From contig NZ_CP079946.1 in assembly GCF_019968905.1 (NCBI RefSeq), positions 7,847,356-7,911,355 on the forward strand: a stretch of DNA of 64,000 nucleotides. The letters are read 5' to 3'. Made by a program: the position numbers and the translations under genes. The notes under the pieces are model-generated. The model had not been told where the DNA came from, made no database searches, and saw nothing but the letters and a program-made list of their open reading frames with translations. Position 1 is the stretch's first letter; every line of letters starts with the position of its first letter. This document shows, in pieces, positions 26,245-36,482 of the stretch. This DNA is from Corallococcus sp. EGB. GTDB taxonomy: Bacteria; Myxococcota; Myxococcia; Myxococcales; Myxococcaceae.

Positions 26245-28713
26245 TCACGGGGTGAGGCACACGCCGTTGCCCGCGCCATCGTCGCTGCACACGTAGCCGG
26301 AGCGGCACACTCCGGAAGCCCCCGGCGTACACGACGCGAAGCAGTAGGCGCTGGAGCCGGACGAGTTGCTGTAGCAGGCGGAGCCCGCCGGGCAGCTCGA
26401 CGACAGACAGTCCTGGGTGCAGTAGCCGCCCGGGAAAAACGTGCCCGTGGCGCACATGCCGTTGGTGCCGCACTCGCTGCTGCTGGTGCAGGGCGCTCCA
26501 ATCTTCGACGGAGTGGAGTGGTCGTCGTCCGACTGGTACGGCACCAGGGTGAAGCTGATGCCGCTGGCCGTCCGGCCCTTGGAGACCGTCACCGTCTCCA
26601 CCTGGGTGACGTCACGCCAGAAGCCCACGCGGTCGCCGTCGCCGAAGTAGTTCCCATCGTCATTGTCGTCGATGGACGCCAGCACCAGGTAGTCGTGCGG
26701 GGTCAGCTTCACGTTGTAGTTGTACCCACCGGCCGCGGGCACCAGGGCGATGCCGTCGTCGTCGACCTGCACCTCGCCCGCGGCGTCCAGGTACGCGAAC
26801 CCGACGACCGCGTCCTTGTCATTCGTGGCCCCCACGCGGAACTTCACCAGCACCTGCGCGTTGCCCGCGCCCGACGCGCCAGTGAGGTCCACCTGCGCCA
26901 CGTAGTTGCCCGCCGGCAGCGAGCCCGGATTGACGCTCACGTTCAGCGACGCGGACTTGTACGCGGGGATGGACAGCGACGTGCTGGAGACGGACACCGA
27001 GGAGGCGTTGGCGCCGGAGACGCCCACGCCCACCTGCAGCGTGCCGCCGCCGTTGTTGCGCACCGTCAGCGCCTGCGAGGACGTGCCGGTGAAGGACAGC
27101 TGCGTGGTGGTGATGGACAGCTTCGGCGGCTTCGCCGGGTCCCCGCCGCCCTTGGCGCGCAGCACGGCGGCGTACGCGTCCACCAGGCCCGCGCCACAGC
27201 CCTCGGAGCACTGGCTGGACGTGTCCGCGGTCTCCTTCAGGATGCTCTCCACCTCCGCCGCCGTGAGGGTGGGGTCCTGCGCCAGCATCAGCGCGACGAT
27301 GCCCGCCACGTGCGGGGTGGCCATGCTGGTGCCCTGGTACCACTCATACGAGGGCTGGTTGCTGCTGTTGGGCAGCGTGGACAGCACGCCGTCCGGGAAG
27401 CCGTCGCCGTTGCGGTCCTCGCTCGTCTGGCCACCGGTGGCCATCACGTCCACCTGCGTGCCGAAGTTGGAGTAGTTGGCGCGCTTGCCGTTGAAGCGCA
27501 CCGCCCCCACGCAGATGACGTTCTGCTGGTTGCAGGGGAAGCTGTTGGAGGTATTCGAGTTCTCGTTGCCCGCGGCCACCACCAGGATGGCCTTGCGAGC
27601 GATGGCCGCGTTGATGGCGGCCTGCATCTCCGAAGACGCGGAACCGGTGCCACCCAGGCTCATGTTGATGACCCGCGCGGGCGTGGTGTTCGCCCGCACG
27701 CCGGGGACAGAGCCGCCGCTGGCCCAGGTGATGCCCGCGATGATGTCCGCCAGCGAGCCGCCCTGCGTGCCCAGCACGCGCACCGGCAGGATGGTCCGTC
27801 CGGACCAGGTGACACCCGCCACGCCCACGCCGTTGTTGGACGACGCGCCGATGGTCCCCGCCACGTGCGTGCCGTGGAACGATGAGCCGCCGTTGGGCAG
27901 GTCCTTGCCGTTGTCCGTCGGGTCGTTGTCCACGCCGTCGCCGTCGCCCGCGTTGGCGGCGCTGGAGATGAGGTCGATGCCGGGCAGCACGCGCGAGTCC
28001 AGGTCCGGGTGCTTCGTGATGCCGGTGTCCACCACCGCCACGACAATGGACTCGCTGCCCGTGCCCAGGTCCCAGGCCGCCGGCAGGTTCATGTTCTTGT
28101 AGTGCCACTGCCGCGAATAGAGCGGATCATTCGGCACGGCCAGCGCCCGCACGCGCAGGTTGCTCTCCGCGTTCTGCACGCCCTGCGCGGCCTGCACCTG
28201 CTGGAGCACGCGCACGTGCTCGGCCTCGGTGAGGGCGCGCACGGTGGGCGCGGCGCCGGACATCGCCTGGGGCTGGCTCACCTCATAGCGGAGCAGGTGC
28301 TGCGTCTCGCTCAGGAAGGCCTGGTGCACCACGTGGTAGCCCGCGACGCGCGCCCGCGCGACGGCCTCCTCGGCGGACAGGTTGGGCGTGTCGAAGTGGA
28401 CGATGAGCTCCCCCGGCAGCAGCGACGCCTGGTGCGTCAGCGGCTTGGACGGGATGCCCGTGCGCCACACGCCCCGCGCCGCCAGGGCATTGGAGACCTT
28501 CTGGGACAGGTTCTTCGCGCCCGGCAGGGAGAAGAACGCATCCAGCGACGACCCGCCGTTCGCGGAGGAGGAGCCGGCCTGGAACGGCTGCAGGGTTCCC
28601 GAGACGGCACCCTTCGACGCGTTGGTGTTGGTGTCGTCATCATCGTCGGTGCTGTTGCTGCCGGGACAGGCCACGAGGCCGAGCAATCCCAGGAGGGCAA
28701 GGCGGCGGAGCAT
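26245..28713 (-). CDS. Subtilisin-like serine protease lipoprotein with Cys-rich C-terminus
   Basis: An 822-residue exported protease. The lipoprotein signal ends LVAC with Cys16, followed by an Asp/Asn-rich spacer. An inhibitor-I9-like propeptide region (about 85-190) precedes the S8 domain (about 195-510), whose catalytic motifs are VAVVDTGI, SSFHGTHVAGT and YQGTSMATPHVAG. Next come a beta-sandwich region with a bacterial Ig/choice-of-anchor look (about 520-640), a pre-peptidase-like region with Asp-rich DDNDDGNYFGDGD, and a tail of about 80 residues with about a dozen cysteines. The start ATG 28713 is preceded by AAGGA eight bases upstream. Likely surface-anchored and active against external protein. 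Confidence 0.92.
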   Translation of the reverse strand: MLRRLALLGLLGLVACPGSNSTDDDDDTNTNASKGAVSGTLQPFQAGSSSANGGSSLDAFFSLPGAKNLSQKVSNALAARGVWRTGIPSKPLTHQASLLPGELIVHFDTPNLSAEEAVARARVAGYHVVHQAFLSETQHLLRYEVSQPQAMSGAAPTVRALTEAEHVRVLQQVQAAQGVQNAESNLRVRALAVPNDPLYSRQWHYKNMNLPAAWDLGTGSESIVVAVVDTGITKHPDLDSRVLPGIDLISSAANAGDGDGVDNDPTDNGKDLPNGGSSFHGTHVAGTIGASSNNGVGVAGVTWSGRTILPVRVLGTQGGSLADIIAGITWASGGSVPGVRANTTPARVINMSLGGTGSASSEMQAAINAAIARKAILVVAAGNENSNTSNSFPCNQQNVICVGAVRFNGKRANYSNFGTQVDVMATGGQTSEDRNGDGFPDGVLSTLPNSSNQPSYEWYQGTSMATPHVAGIVALMLAQDPTLTAAEVESILKETADTSSQCSEGCGAGLVDAYAAVLRAKGGGDPAKPPKLSITTTQLSFTGTSSQALTVRNNGGGTLQVGVGVSGANASSVSVSSTSLSIPAYKSASLNVSVNPGSLPAGNYVAQVDLTGASGAGNAQVLVKFRVGATNDKDAVVGFAYLDAAGEVQVDDDGIALVPAAGGYNYNVKLTPHDYLVLASIDDNDDGNYFGDGDRVGFWRDVTQVETVTVSKGRTASGISFTLVPYQSDDDHSTPSKIGAPCTSSSECGTNGMCATGTFFPGGYCTQDCLSSSCPAGSACYSNSSGSSAYCFASCTPGASGVCRSGYVCSDDGAGNGVCLTP

Positions 28714-28840
28714 GAACGAAGTCCTTGGAAGTACGAGGTGCGCGTCCGACCCTAGGTCCGCTGCGGGCAATGCGTCCAGCCGCCCGACGCCTGGCTGGCT
28801 GCTCTTCATGAATGGCAGTCTTTCGCGGAGCGCTGACGAC

Positions 28841-30091
28841 TCAACGGCCCAGGTCCAGCAACACCGCCTCCGCGGCGCGGCGCCCCGACGCGAGCGCGCC
28901 GTCAATCGACGCGTTCTCGCGATGGTCTCCGCACACGTAGAGCCCCGCGGCCAGCCGCACGGGCCGGTGCGGCTCCACCAGCGCGGACGGCGGCTGCGCG
29001 GGCAGTGCGTCCGGAATGACATAGCTGCGCAGATGCCGCCACGCGGACACCGCCGCGCCGAACCACTCCGTGAGCTGCGCGCGCACGCGAGCCTCCAGTG
29101 ACTCCGCGCCGCCCGCGTCACCCACCACCGACACGGACACCAGCGCCTGCCCCTTGGGCGCGTACGTAGCGGACACCTCGCTCATCACCGCCACGTTGTT
29201 CACCGGCCCGCGCCCCTCGCCGTCGAGCACGAGCCACGGCCCCTCCACCGGCGGCTCCGGCGCGGCGAAGTACAGGCACGTCACGCGGTTCATCCGGGGC
29301 GCGGGCATGCCCACGAGCAGCGACGCCGCGGTGGTTGGATCCGTCGCCACCACGACCGCGTCCGCGTGCACCAGCTCCCCGCCCGGCAGCCGCACGCGGT
29401 GCCCCCACACCTCCTCCACGCGCACGCGCATCCGCAGCGCGGCGGACGGCAGCCTCGCCGCCAGCTGGTCGGGGATGGCGCCCATGCCCTCCGCGGGGAC
29501 GGCCGCGTGGCCCGTCGCGAACATCCGGAACACGAACTCCAGCATCCGGCTGGACGTCGTCAGCCCACGCTCCAGGAAGATGCCGCCGAAGAAGGGCGTG
29601 AAGAACGCCTCGAGCATCTCCTCGGAGAAGCCCAGGTCGCCCAGCAAGCGCCGCGACTCCTGCTGGGGCCGCTGCCACAAGTCGCTCAGCTCGCCGGACG
29701 TGGCGTGCTGCCGCAGCTCCAACACGCGCAGCTTGTCCGTCAGGCCCCCCGGCGCGTCGAACAGATGTGACATCGCGATGACGGGCCGCCGCAGCGGGTC
29801 CGCCAGCGTGTGCAGCCGCCCACCCCGCCACACCTTGGCGCCCGGCATGAAGCGTTGGAGCGCCAGGGCCTTGAGGTCCAGCACCCGCCGACCTTCCGGG
29901 TAGGCCGTGAGGTACACCTGGAAGCCTCGGTCCAGCAGGAACCCTTCGTGCGAGTCGGTGCGCACTCTGCCGCCCGGTGCGTCCCCTGCTTCCAGCACGT
30001 GCGCGTCCACGCGCGCGTCGAGCAGCGCCGTCGCGCACGCCAGGCCCGCGAGCCCACCTCCCACCACGATGACCCCGGGCCGCTTCGCCAT
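28841..30091 (-). CDS. FAD-dependent amine-oxidase/phytoene-desaturase-like oxidoreductase
   Basis: A 416-residue flavoprotein. The N-terminal dinucleotide motif GVIVVGGGLAGLACA, followed by GGRVRTDSHEGFLLDRGFQVY, is typical of amine oxidase/protoporphyrinogen oxidase/carotenoid desaturase enzymes; the C-terminal FAD motif GLYVCGDHRENASIDGA is also present. The substrate cannot be told from sequence, and no pathway gene is next to it. The start ATG 30091 is preceded by GGAGG at about 6-7 bases. It is transcribed divergently from the aroF-trp operon. Confidence 0.85.
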   Translation of the reverse strand: MAKRPGVIVVGGGLAGLACATALLDARVDAHVLEAGDAPGGRVRTDSHEGFLLDRGFQVYLTAYPEGRRVLDLKALALQRFMPGAKVWRGGRLHTLADPLRRPVIAMSHLFDAPGGLTDKLRVLELRQHATSGELSDLWQRPQQESRRLLGDLGFSEEMLEAFFTPFFGGIFLERGLTTSSRMLEFVFRMFATGHAAVPAEGMGAIPDQLAARLPSAALRMRVRVEEVWGHRVRLPGGELVHADAVVVATDPTTAASLLVGMPAPRMNRVTCLYFAAPEPPVEGPWLVLDGEGRGPVNNVAVMSEVSATYAPKGQALVSVSVVGDAGGAESLEARVRAQLTEWFGAAVSAWRHLRSYVIPDALPAQPPSALVEPHRPVRLAAGLYVCGDHRENASIDGALASGRRAAEAVLLDLGR

Positions 30092-30187
30092 GGTCCGCCT
30101 CCCGTCCAGCGAGCGTGCGGACCCTGGCTTGATAACGCCAGGACGTGCAAGCGAGACTCCAGTTCGGTTGCGGGCATCCGACAGTTC

Positions 30188-30239
30188 CGGCAAAGGTTTT
30201 GCCGTGCACGGTGCTCCAGGCATCCCCACGCAGGCATCC
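30188..30239 (+). promoter_or_regulatory. Leader hairpin and direct repeats before aroF-trpDCFBA
   Basis: CGGCAAA-GGT-TTTGCCG (30188-30204) is a perfect 7-bp stem with a 3-base loop. Downstream, CAGGCATCC occurs twice (30217-30225 and 30231-30239), with a third GGCATCC at 30173-30179. No Trp-rich leader peptide or T-box is visible, so control may be through a protein binding these repeats. Confidence 0.35.
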
Positions 30240-30279
30240 GCCCGCGTGCCCTTTGGAGAGAAAGAGCAGGAGTTTCCCC

Positions 30280-31305
30280 ATGTTGATCGTGATGCGCCCC
30301 GACGCGACGGCCCAGGACATCGAGCGAGTGAACGATGAGATCCGCCGCCGCGGCTGGCATCCGCACGCGATCCCAGGAGGCTCCCGCACCGCCATCGGCA
30401 TCACCGGCAACCCGGGCGCGGTGGAACCGGAGCCCTTCCTCGTGCTGCCCGGCGTCGCGGACGCGGTCCCCATCTCCCAGCCGTTCAAGCTCGTCAGCCG
30501 TGAGGTGAAGCAGGAGGACAGCCAGGTGCGCGTGGGCGACCTCACGCTCGGTGGCGCCGCCATCCACGTCATCGCGGGCCCCTGCTCCGTGGAGTCGCGC
30601 GAGCAGATCATCTCCACCGCCCAGGCGGTGAAGAAGGCGGGCGCCACCATGCTGCGCGGCGGCGCGTTCAAGCCCCGCACCAGCCCCTACGAGTTCCAGG
30701 GCCTCAAGGGCGACGGCCTGGCGCTCCTCGCGGAGGCGCGCAAGGAGACGGGCCTGCTGGTGACGACGGAGGTGAAGGACACGGCGACGCTGGCCTCCGT
30801 CGTGGAGCACACCGACATCCTCCAGGTCGGCGCGCGTAACATGCAGAACTTCAGCCTGCTGGAGGCGGTGGGCGAGACGCGCAAGCCCGTGCTGCTCAAG
30901 CGCGGCATCAGCGCGACCCTCAAGGAACTCTTGATGGCGGCCGAGTACATCGTCGCGCGCGGCAACACGCAGGTCATCCTCTGCGAGCGCGGCATCCGCA
31001 CGTTCGAGACGATGACGCGCAACACGCTGGACCTGAACGCGGTGCCCATGCTCAAGGCGCTCACGCACCTGCCGGTGTTCGTGGATCCGTCGCACGGCAT
31101 CGGCGTGCGCAAGGCCGTGCCCGCGATGATGCGGGCCGCGGTCGCCGCGGGCGCGGACGGCCTCATCGTGGAGGTGCATCCGGATCCGCCGCGCGCGAAG
31201 TCGGACGGCTTCCAGTCGCTGGACTTCTCCGAGTTCGAGAAGGCCATGGGCGAGGTGCGCGCCATCGCCGCCGCGATGGGACGCGAAACGGTCAGGTTGG
31301 GATAG
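30280..31305 (+). CDS. aroF: 3-deoxy-7-phosphoheptulonate synthase (DAHP synthase, type I-beta)
   Basis: First enzyme of the shikimate pathway: condenses phosphoenolpyruvate and erythrose 4-phosphate. The 341-residue protein has an N-terminal ferredoxin-like (ACT-type) regulatory domain (about 1-70), as in Bacillus/Thermotoga-type enzymes, then the TIM barrel with [22 protein letters not shown], the KRG motif (LLKRGIS) and DPSHGIG. The N-terminal domain is where aromatic end products usually bind. ATG 30280 has AGGAG at 30268-30272. It is 3 bases upstream of trpD, placing pathway entry under the same control as tryptophan synthesis. Confidence 0.95.
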   Translation: MLIVMRPDATAQDIERVNDEIRRRGWHPHAIPGGSRTAIGITGNPGAVEPEPFLVLPGVADAVPISQPFKLVSREVKQEDSQVRVGDLTLGGAAIHVIAGPCSVESREQIISTAQAVKKAGATMLRGGAFKPRTSPYEFQGLKGDGLALLAEARKETGLLVTTEVKDTATLASVVEHTDILQVGARNMQNFSLLEAVGETRKPVLLKRGISATLKELLMAAEYIVARGNTQVILCERGIRTFETMTRNTLDLNAVPMLKALTHLPVFVDPSHGIGVRKAVPAMMRAAVAAGADGLIVEVHPDPPRAKSDGFQSLDFSEFEKAMGEVRAIAAAMGRETVRLG

Positions 31306-31308
31306 CCC

Positions 31309-32325
31309 ATGACGCTCAAGGAAGCGCTGGGCAAGGTGGTGGGCCGGCGCGACCTCTCCCGCGAGGAGATGGCCTCTGTCATGGGCCAGATGCTCGCGGG
31401 CGAGGCCTCCGCCGCGCAGGTCGGTGCGCTGGCGGCCGCGTTGCGCATGAAGGGGGAGACCGAGGACGAGATCCTCGGCGCGGCGGAGGCCATGCGGGCC
31501 TGCGCGGCGAAGATTGCGCCCCAGGCGGAGGTGGTGCTCGACACCTGCGGTACGGGGGGTGATGGGGCGCACACCTTCAACATCTCCACCGCGGTGGCCT
31601 TCGTGGTCGCCGGGGCGGGAGCGACGGTGGCCAAGCACGGCAACCGCGCGGTCTCCAGCCGCTGCGGCAGCGCGGACGTGCTGGCGGCGCTGGGCGTGTC
31701 CATGGACCGGGCGCACGCGCAGGTGGCGCGAGACATCGACGAGCACGGGGTGGGCTTCCTCTTCGCGCCCTCGCACCACAGTGCCTTGAAGCACGTGGCG
31801 CAGGCGCGCAAGGACCTGGGGTTCCACAGCGTGTTCAACCTGCTGGGGCCGCTGACGAACCCCGCGGGGGCTCGCTACCAGCTCCTGGGCACGTTCGACC
31901 GGCAGCGCGTGGAGCAGACCGCGCGGGTGCTGGGGCGGCTGGGCAGCCGGCGCGCCTGGGTGGTGCACGGGCACGACGGGCTGGATGAGATTTCACCGTG
32001 CGCGCCCACGGAGGTCGCGGAGCTGTGCGAGGACGGCACCGTGCGCCGCTTCACGGTGACGCCGGAGGACGCGGGCCTCTCCACGGTGACGCGTGAGTCC
32101 ATCGCCGGGGGCGACGCGGAGGAGAACGCGAAGCGCCTGCGCGCGCTGCTCGCGGGAGAGCGCGACGGCGTGCGCACGGCGGTGCTGCTCAACGCGGCCG
32201 CCGCGCTGCTCATCGTGGGGCTGGCGAACGACTTGAAGGAGGGCGTGAAGCGGGCCGAGCACGCCATCGACTCCGGGGCCGCCGAACGCAAGCTCACGGC
32301 GCTCATCCGGAGGGTCGCGGCATGA
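31309..32325 (+). CDS. trpD: Anthranilate phosphoribosyltransferase
   Basis: Transfers phosphoribose from PRPP to anthranilate, the second tryptophan-specific step. The 338-residue protein has the glycine-rich PRPP motif DTCGTGGDGAHTFNIST, KHGNRAVSSRCGSAD and the NPLGPLTNPAG-type sequence FNLLGPLTNPAGA. It is not fused to TrpG. It is three bases after aroF and 58 bases before trpC. Confidence 0.97.
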   Translation: MTLKEALGKVVGRRDLSREEMASVMGQMLAGEASAAQVGALAAALRMKGETEDEILGAAEAMRACAAKIAPQAEVVLDTCGTGGDGAHTFNISTAVAFVVAGAGATVAKHGNRAVSSRCGSADVLAALGVSMDRAHAQVARDIDEHGVGFLFAPSHHSALKHVAQARKDLGFHSVFNLLGPLTNPAGARYQLLGTFDRQRVEQTARVLGRLGSRRAWVVHGHDGLDEISPCAPTEVAELCEDGTVRRFTVTPEDAGLSTVTRESIAGGDAEENAKRLRALLAGERDGVRTAVLLNAAAALLIVGLANDLKEGVKRAEHAIDSGAAERKLTALIRRVAA

Positions 32326-32383
32326 CGGCGCGCCCCCCGGACGTGAAACCGGCGGCGGCTCCGCGTACGCGAGGCATGCCGTC

Positions 32384-33199
32384 ATGACGACCCCATCCTC
32401 GCCAGCGAAGCCCGTGGAAGCACCGGGCACGCTGGACGTCATCATGGCGCGCAAGCGCCGGGAGCAGGGCACGCGCCCTCCTCCCACGCACGGCGCGCAG
32501 CCCCCGACGCGGGACTTCGCCCAGGCGCTGGTGCGGCGCGTGGGACATCCGGTCAACGTCATCGCGGAGGTGAAGCGCAAGAGCCCTTCGGGTGGCGCCT
32601 TCCCCCACGGGGACGTGGTCGCGGTGGCCCGTTCCTATGAGGCCGCCGGCGCGTGCGCCATCAGCGTGCTCACCGACGGGCCGGACTTCGGCGGCAGCCT
32701 GGAGGACCTGGTCGCGGTCCGGGCCGCCGTCTCCATCCCCGTGCTGCGCAAGGACTTCCTCGTCGCCGCCAGCGACGTGGAGGAGAGCGCGGCCTGGGGC
32801 GCGGACGCGGTGCTGCTCATCGCGGACGCGCTCGGGGATGCGGAGCTCCGCGAGATGCTCGCCGCCGCGAAGCAGGTGCGCGTGGCCGCGCTCGTGGAGG
32901 CCCACACGGAGGCGCACGCCGAACGCGCGCTCGCCGCGGGCGCGACCATCATCGGCCTCAACAACCGCGACCTCGCCACGCTGAAGACGGACACCGGCAC
33001 GGCGCTCCGGGTGATGCCCGCGCTGCGCTCCCGGTCCACCGCGCTGGTGGCGGAGAGCGGCCTCAAGAGCCTCGCGGACCTCACCGCCGCGCGCGACGCG
33101 GGCGCCAACGCCGTGCTCGTCGGGGAGTCCCTCCTGCGTGACGCGGATCCAGGCCGCGCCCTGCGCCGGCTGCTCGGGCTGGAAGGCAGCGGGACATGA
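32384..33199 (+). CDS. trpC: Indole-3-glycerol-phosphate synthase
   Basis: Ring closure of CdRP to indoleglycerol phosphate. The 271-residue TIM barrel contains [48 protein letters not shown] and [13 protein letters not shown] at 32371-32374 supports ATG 32384. Its stop overlaps the trpF start (ATGA). Confidence 0.97.
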   Translation: MTTPSSPAKPVEAPGTLDVIMARKRREQGTRPPPTHGAQPPTRDFAQALVRRVGHPVNVIAEVKRKSPSGGAFPHGDVVAVARSYEAAGACAISVLTDGPDFGGSLEDLVAVRAAVSIPVLRKDFLVAASDVEESAAWGADAVLLIADALGDAELREMLAAAKQVRVAALVEAHTEAHAERALAAGATIIGLNNRDLATLKTDTGTALRVMPALRSRSTALVAESGLKSLADLTAARDAGANAVLVGESLLRDADPGRALRRLLGLEGSGT

Positions 33200-33828
33200 A
33201 CGTCCTCGTGAAGGTCTGCGGCGTCACGCGCGTCGAGGACGCGAAGGGCGTTTGGGCCGCGGGCGCGGACGCGATGGGGCTCAACTTCCATCCGCCCTCG
33301 CCCCGCTTCGTGGACCTGGCCACGGCGACGGCGCTCGCGCGCACGCGGCCTCCTCTGGCCGCCGTGGTGGGCGTGTTCGTCAACGCGAAGCCGGAGGACA
33401 TCCGCGCGCGCGTGCGCGAGTGCGGCCTCACCGCCGTGCAGCTCCACGGCGACGAGCCGCCCGAGGCCTGCTCCGGCTACGGCGTGCCCGTCATCAAGGC
33501 GCTGCGCGTGCGCGGACCGGACGACGTCGCGCTCGCCCGGACCTACGTGGGCGTGGGCGACGTGGCGGGGCTGCTGCTGGACGGCGCGGCCCCGGGCTAC
33601 GGCGGCGGCGGCGTCACCTTCGACTGGTCGCTGGTGAGGCAGCTTTCGGACTGCGGCCTGCCCGTGCTGGTGGCGGGCGGCCTCAAGCCTTCCAACGTGG
33701 CCGAGGCCGTGAAGGCCACCCGGCCCTACGGTGTGGACGTGGCCAGCGGGGTGGAGTCCTCCCCTGGCATCAAGGACCTGGACGCGGTGCGCGCCTTCGT
33801 GCGCACGGTCCGGTCCCTCAACCTCTGA
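33196..33828 (+). CDS. trpF: Phosphoribosylanthranilate isomerase
   Basis: Amadori rearrangement of PRA to CdRP, which TrpC uses next. The 210-residue TIM barrel starts with [12 protein letters not shown] (catalytic Cys in KxCG), and has [13 protein letters not shown] and [12 protein letters not shown]. It is a separate protein, unlike the trpC-trpF fusion in enterobacteria, and its ATG overlaps the trpC stop. Confidence 0.97.
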   Translation: MNVLVKVCGVTRVEDAKGVWAAGADAMGLNFHPPSPRFVDLATATALARTRPPLAAVVGVFVNAKPEDIRARVRECGLTAVQLHGDEPPEACSGYGVPVIKALRVRGPDDVALARTYVGVGDVAGLLLDGAAPGYGGGGVTFDWSLVRQLSDCGLPVLVAGGLKPSNVAEAVKATRPYGVDVASGVESSPGIKDLDAVRAFVRTVRSLNL

Positions 33829-33839
33829 GGAGTCGTGCC

Positions 33840-35045
33840 ATGACGACGGACACTGCCGTGGGCCGCTTCGGCCGTTACGGCGGACGCTATGTGCCGGAGA
33901 CGCTGGTCCCGGCGCTGCTCGAACTGGAAGAGGCCTACGCGAAGGCGCGGGCGGACGCGTCCTTCGGTGACGAGGTCACCCGCGTGCTGCGCGAGTACGT
34001 GGGCCGCCCCACCACGCTGACGCCCGCGCACCGCCTCACGGAGGCCTGGGGCGGCGCGCAGGTGTGGCTCAAGCGCGAGGACCTGGCGCACACGGGCGCG
34101 CACAAGATCAACAACACCGTGGGCCAGGTGCTGCTCGCCCGGCGCATGGGCAAGAAGCGCATCATCGCGGAGACGGGCGCCGGCCAGCACGGCGTGGCCA
34201 CCGCCACCGCGTGCGCCCTCTTCGGCCTGCCCTGCGAGGTGTTCATGGGCGCGCTGGACGTGGAGCGCCAGGCGCTCAACGTCTTCCGCATGCGCGCGCT
34301 GGGGGCGGTGGTGCGGCCGGTGGAGTCCGGCTCGCGCACGCTCAAGGACGCGATGAATGAGGCCATGCGCGTCTGGGTGTCGCAGGTGCAGGACACCTAC
34401 TACGTCATCGGCAGCGCGGCGGGTCCGCACCCCTACCCCACCCTCGTGCGCGACTTCCAATCCGTCATCGGCCGCGAGCTCCGCGCGCAGACGGTGGCCG
34501 CCATGGGCCGTCTGCCGGACGCCATCATCGCGTGCGTGGGCGGCGGCTCGAACGCCATCGGCGCGCTGCACCCCTTCATCCCGGACGCGGAGGTGCGGCT
34601 CGTGGGCGTGGAGGCCGGGGGCCACGGCCTGGACTCCGGCCAGCACGGCGCGTCGCTGACGCTGGGCACCGAGGGCGTGCTGCACGGCTCGCGCTCGCTG
34701 GTGCTCCAGGACGAGCACGGCCAGATTCAGGAGGCGCACAGCATCTCCGCCGGCCTGGACTACCCGGGCGTGGGGCCGGAGCTGGCGCACCTGGCGAAGA
34801 CGGGGCGCATGGAGGTGCGCACCGCCACGGACGACGAGGCGCTCGCCGCCTTCTACGAGGTCGCGCGCCTGGAGGGCATCCTCCCCGCGCTGGAGACGTC
34901 GCACGCGTTCGCGGCGGCGCGCTCGCTGGCCCGCGACCTGGGCAAGGGCAAGCACCTGGTCATCAACTGCTCGGGCCGCGGCGACAAGGACGTGGCGACC
35001 ATCTCGGCGCGCGGCGTGCCGCCGGCCACGGGGGTGAAGTCATGA
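33840..35045 (+). CDS. trpB: Tryptophan synthase beta subunit
   Basis: PLP enzyme joining indole and serine. The 401-residue protein has the PLP lysine at K89 (HTGAHKINN), GAGQHG, the phosphate-binding [10 protein letters not shown] and the C-terminal NCSGRGDKD. It is the standard TrpB1 form. ATG 33840 follows GAGGAG by seven bases. It overlaps trpA by an ATGA. Confidence 0.98.
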   Translation: MTTDTAVGRFGRYGGRYVPETLVPALLELEEAYAKARADASFGDEVTRVLREYVGRPTTLTPAHRLTEAWGGAQVWLKREDLAHTGAHKINNTVGQVLLARRMGKKRIIAETGAGQHGVATATACALFGLPCEVFMGALDVERQALNVFRMRALGAVVRPVESGSRTLKDAMNEAMRVWVSQVQDTYYVIGSAAGPHPYPTLVRDFQSVIGRELRAQTVAAMGRLPDAIIACVGGGSNAIGALHPFIPDAEVRLVGVEAGGHGLDSGQHGASLTLGTEGVLHGSRSLVLQDEHGQIQEAHSISAGLDYPGVGPELAHLAKTGRMEVRTATDDEALAAFYEVARLEGILPALETSHAFAAARSLARDLGKGKHLVINCSGRGDKDVATISARGVPPATGVKS

Positions 35046-35833
35046 GCACGGAGCTGGGCAAGGCGTTCGCGAAGGCGAAGGCCCGCGGCGAGGGCGCGCT
35101 GGTGGCGTACGCGATGGCGGGCGACCCGGACCTGCCCCGTTCGGTGGACGTGTTCGCCGCCATGGTGGAGGGCGGCGCGGACGTGCTGGAGATTGGCGTG
35201 GCGTTCAGCGACCCCATCGCGGACGGCCCCGTCATCCAGGCCGCGTCCGAGCGGGCGCTGAAGGCCGGCGCCACCCTGCGCCGCGTGCTGGACGAAGTGG
35301 TGCCGGAGGTGCGCCGCCGCTGCCCGGAGACGCCGCTGGTCATCATGACCTACGTCAACGTGGTGATGGCCATGGGCGAGGAGCGCTACGCGAACCTCGC
35401 GCGCGAGCGGGGCATCGCCGGCACCATCCTCCCGGACCTGCCCCCCGAGGAGAGCGCCGGCATCCGCGCCGCGTTCGACAAGGAGGGCGTGGACCTGGTG
35501 CCCCTGTGCGCGCCCACGACGCCGCCCGCGCGCGCGCAGGCCATCGCGAAGGACGCGCGGGGCTTCGTGTATTGCGTGTCCGTGGCGGGCGTCACGGGCA
35601 TGCGCTCGGAGCTGCCGCCGGACCTGTCGCAGCGGTTGGAGCTGGTGAAGCGCGCCGCGTCCGTGCCGGTGGTGGCGGGCTTCGGCATCTCCAACGCGGA
35701 CACGGCCCGGCCGCTGGTGGCCCACGCGGACGGCGTCGTGGTGGGCAGCGCGCTGGTGAAGGCCGCCCACGCGGACGGTCCGGGCGCGGCGAAGCAGCTC
35801 TGCATGGACATCAAGCGCGGCCTGAAGCGCTAA
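35042..35833 (+). CDS. trpA: Tryptophan synthase alpha subunit
   Basis: Cleaves indoleglycerol phosphate and channels indole to TrpB. The 263-residue barrel has the catalytic glutamate in [40 protein letters not shown] and VAGFGISN. Start ATG overlaps the trpB stop. A strong hairpin follows, which probably marks the end of the trp unit. Confidence 0.97.
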   Translation: MSTELGKAFAKAKARGEGALVAYAMAGDPDLPRSVDVFAAMVEGGADVLEIGVAFSDPIADGPVIQAASERALKAGATLRRVLDEVVPEVRRRCPETPLVIMTYVNVVMAMGEERYANLARERGIAGTILPDLPPEESAGIRAAFDKEGVDLVPLCAPTTPPARAQAIAKDARGFVYCVSVAGVTGMRSELPPDLSQRLELVKRAASVPVVAGFGISNADTARPLVAHADGVVVGSALVKAAHADGPGAAKQLCMDIKRGLKR

Positions 35834-35839
35834 GGTCCG

Positions 35840-35872
35840 CTCCACGCGCCGGCACGTCGCCGGCGCCTGGAG
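35840..35872 (+). terminator. Stem-loop after trpA
   Basis: GCGCCGGC (35846-35853) pairs perfectly with GCCGGCGC (35859-35866) around ACGTC, and CTCCA/TGGAG extends the stem after one mismatch. No T-run follows, so it could stabilise the mRNA end or slow the polymerase rather than act as a simple terminator. Confidence 0.4.
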
Positions 35873-35879
35873 ACCGGAC

Positions 35880-36431
35880 ATGCACACTCCGCCCATCCTG
35901 GGGCCCACCCTCGAAACACCGCGCCTCATCCTGCGCCCGCCCACCCTCCAGGACCTGGATGGCTTCGTGGCGATGATGGCGGACGAGGAGAGCGCGCGGT
36001 ACATCGGCGGTGTCCAGCCCCGCTCCAACGTGTGGCGCGCCGTCTGCGCCATGGCCGGCTCCTGGGCGCTCCAGGGGTTCGCGATGTTCTCCGTCTTCGA
36101 GAAGGCCACCGGCCAATGGGTGGGCCGGCTCGGCCCGTGGCAGCCCGCGGACTGGCCGGGCCCGGAGGTGGGCTGGGGTCTGTCGCGCGACGCGTGGGGC
36201 AAGGGCTACGCGACGGAGGGCGCCGCCGCCGCCATCGACTGGGCCTTCGAGCACCTGGGGTGGACGGAGGTCATCCACTCCATCTCCCCGCCCAATGAGC
36301 CCTCGAAGCAGGTGGCCCGCCGGCTGGGTTCGCGCTTCCTGCGCGTGGGCATGCTGCCTCCGCCCTACAACGACCACGACATGGAGATCTGGGGGCAGAG
36401 CCGTGAGGAGTGGCGAACACGCAGGCGGTAG
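35880..36431 (+). CDS. GNAT-family N-acetyltransferase (RimJ/RimL type)
   Basis: A 183-residue acetyl-CoA-dependent acetyltransferase. The N-terminal LETPRLILRPPTLQDLDGF and the acetyl-CoA loop DAWGKGYATEGAAAAIDWAF are typical of RimJ/RimL proteins, followed by NEPSKQVARRLG. Substrate unknown; family members acetylate ribosomal proteins, antibiotics or small amines. It follows the trp operon on the same strand but has its own GGAGA before the ATG. Confidence 0.85.
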   Translation: MHTPPILGPTLETPRLILRPPTLQDLDGFVAMMADEESARYIGGVQPRSNVWRAVCAMAGSWALQGFAMFSVFEKATGQWVGRLGPWQPADWPGPEVGWGLSRDAWGKGYATEGAAAAIDWAFEHLGWTEVIHSISPPNEPSKQVARRLGSRFLRVGMLPPPYNDHDMEIWGQSREEWRTRRR

Positions 36432-36482
36432 CGCCAGCACTTTTCCCTCCCGTCCCAGCAGGGGCTGACGCAGATTGGCGCC

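Noticed and set aside
28714-29121. N-terminal extension of the subtilisin-like gene by 136 codons
   Set aside because: It would run through the FAD oxidoreductase gene and put the lipoprotein signal in the middle of the protein; ATG 28713 has an SD and begins the signal.
30092-30279. Tryptophan attenuator peptide or T-box before aroF
   Set aside because: No short frame with consecutive Trp codons and no T-box specifier or antiterminator could be found; only a simple hairpin and direct repeats are visible.
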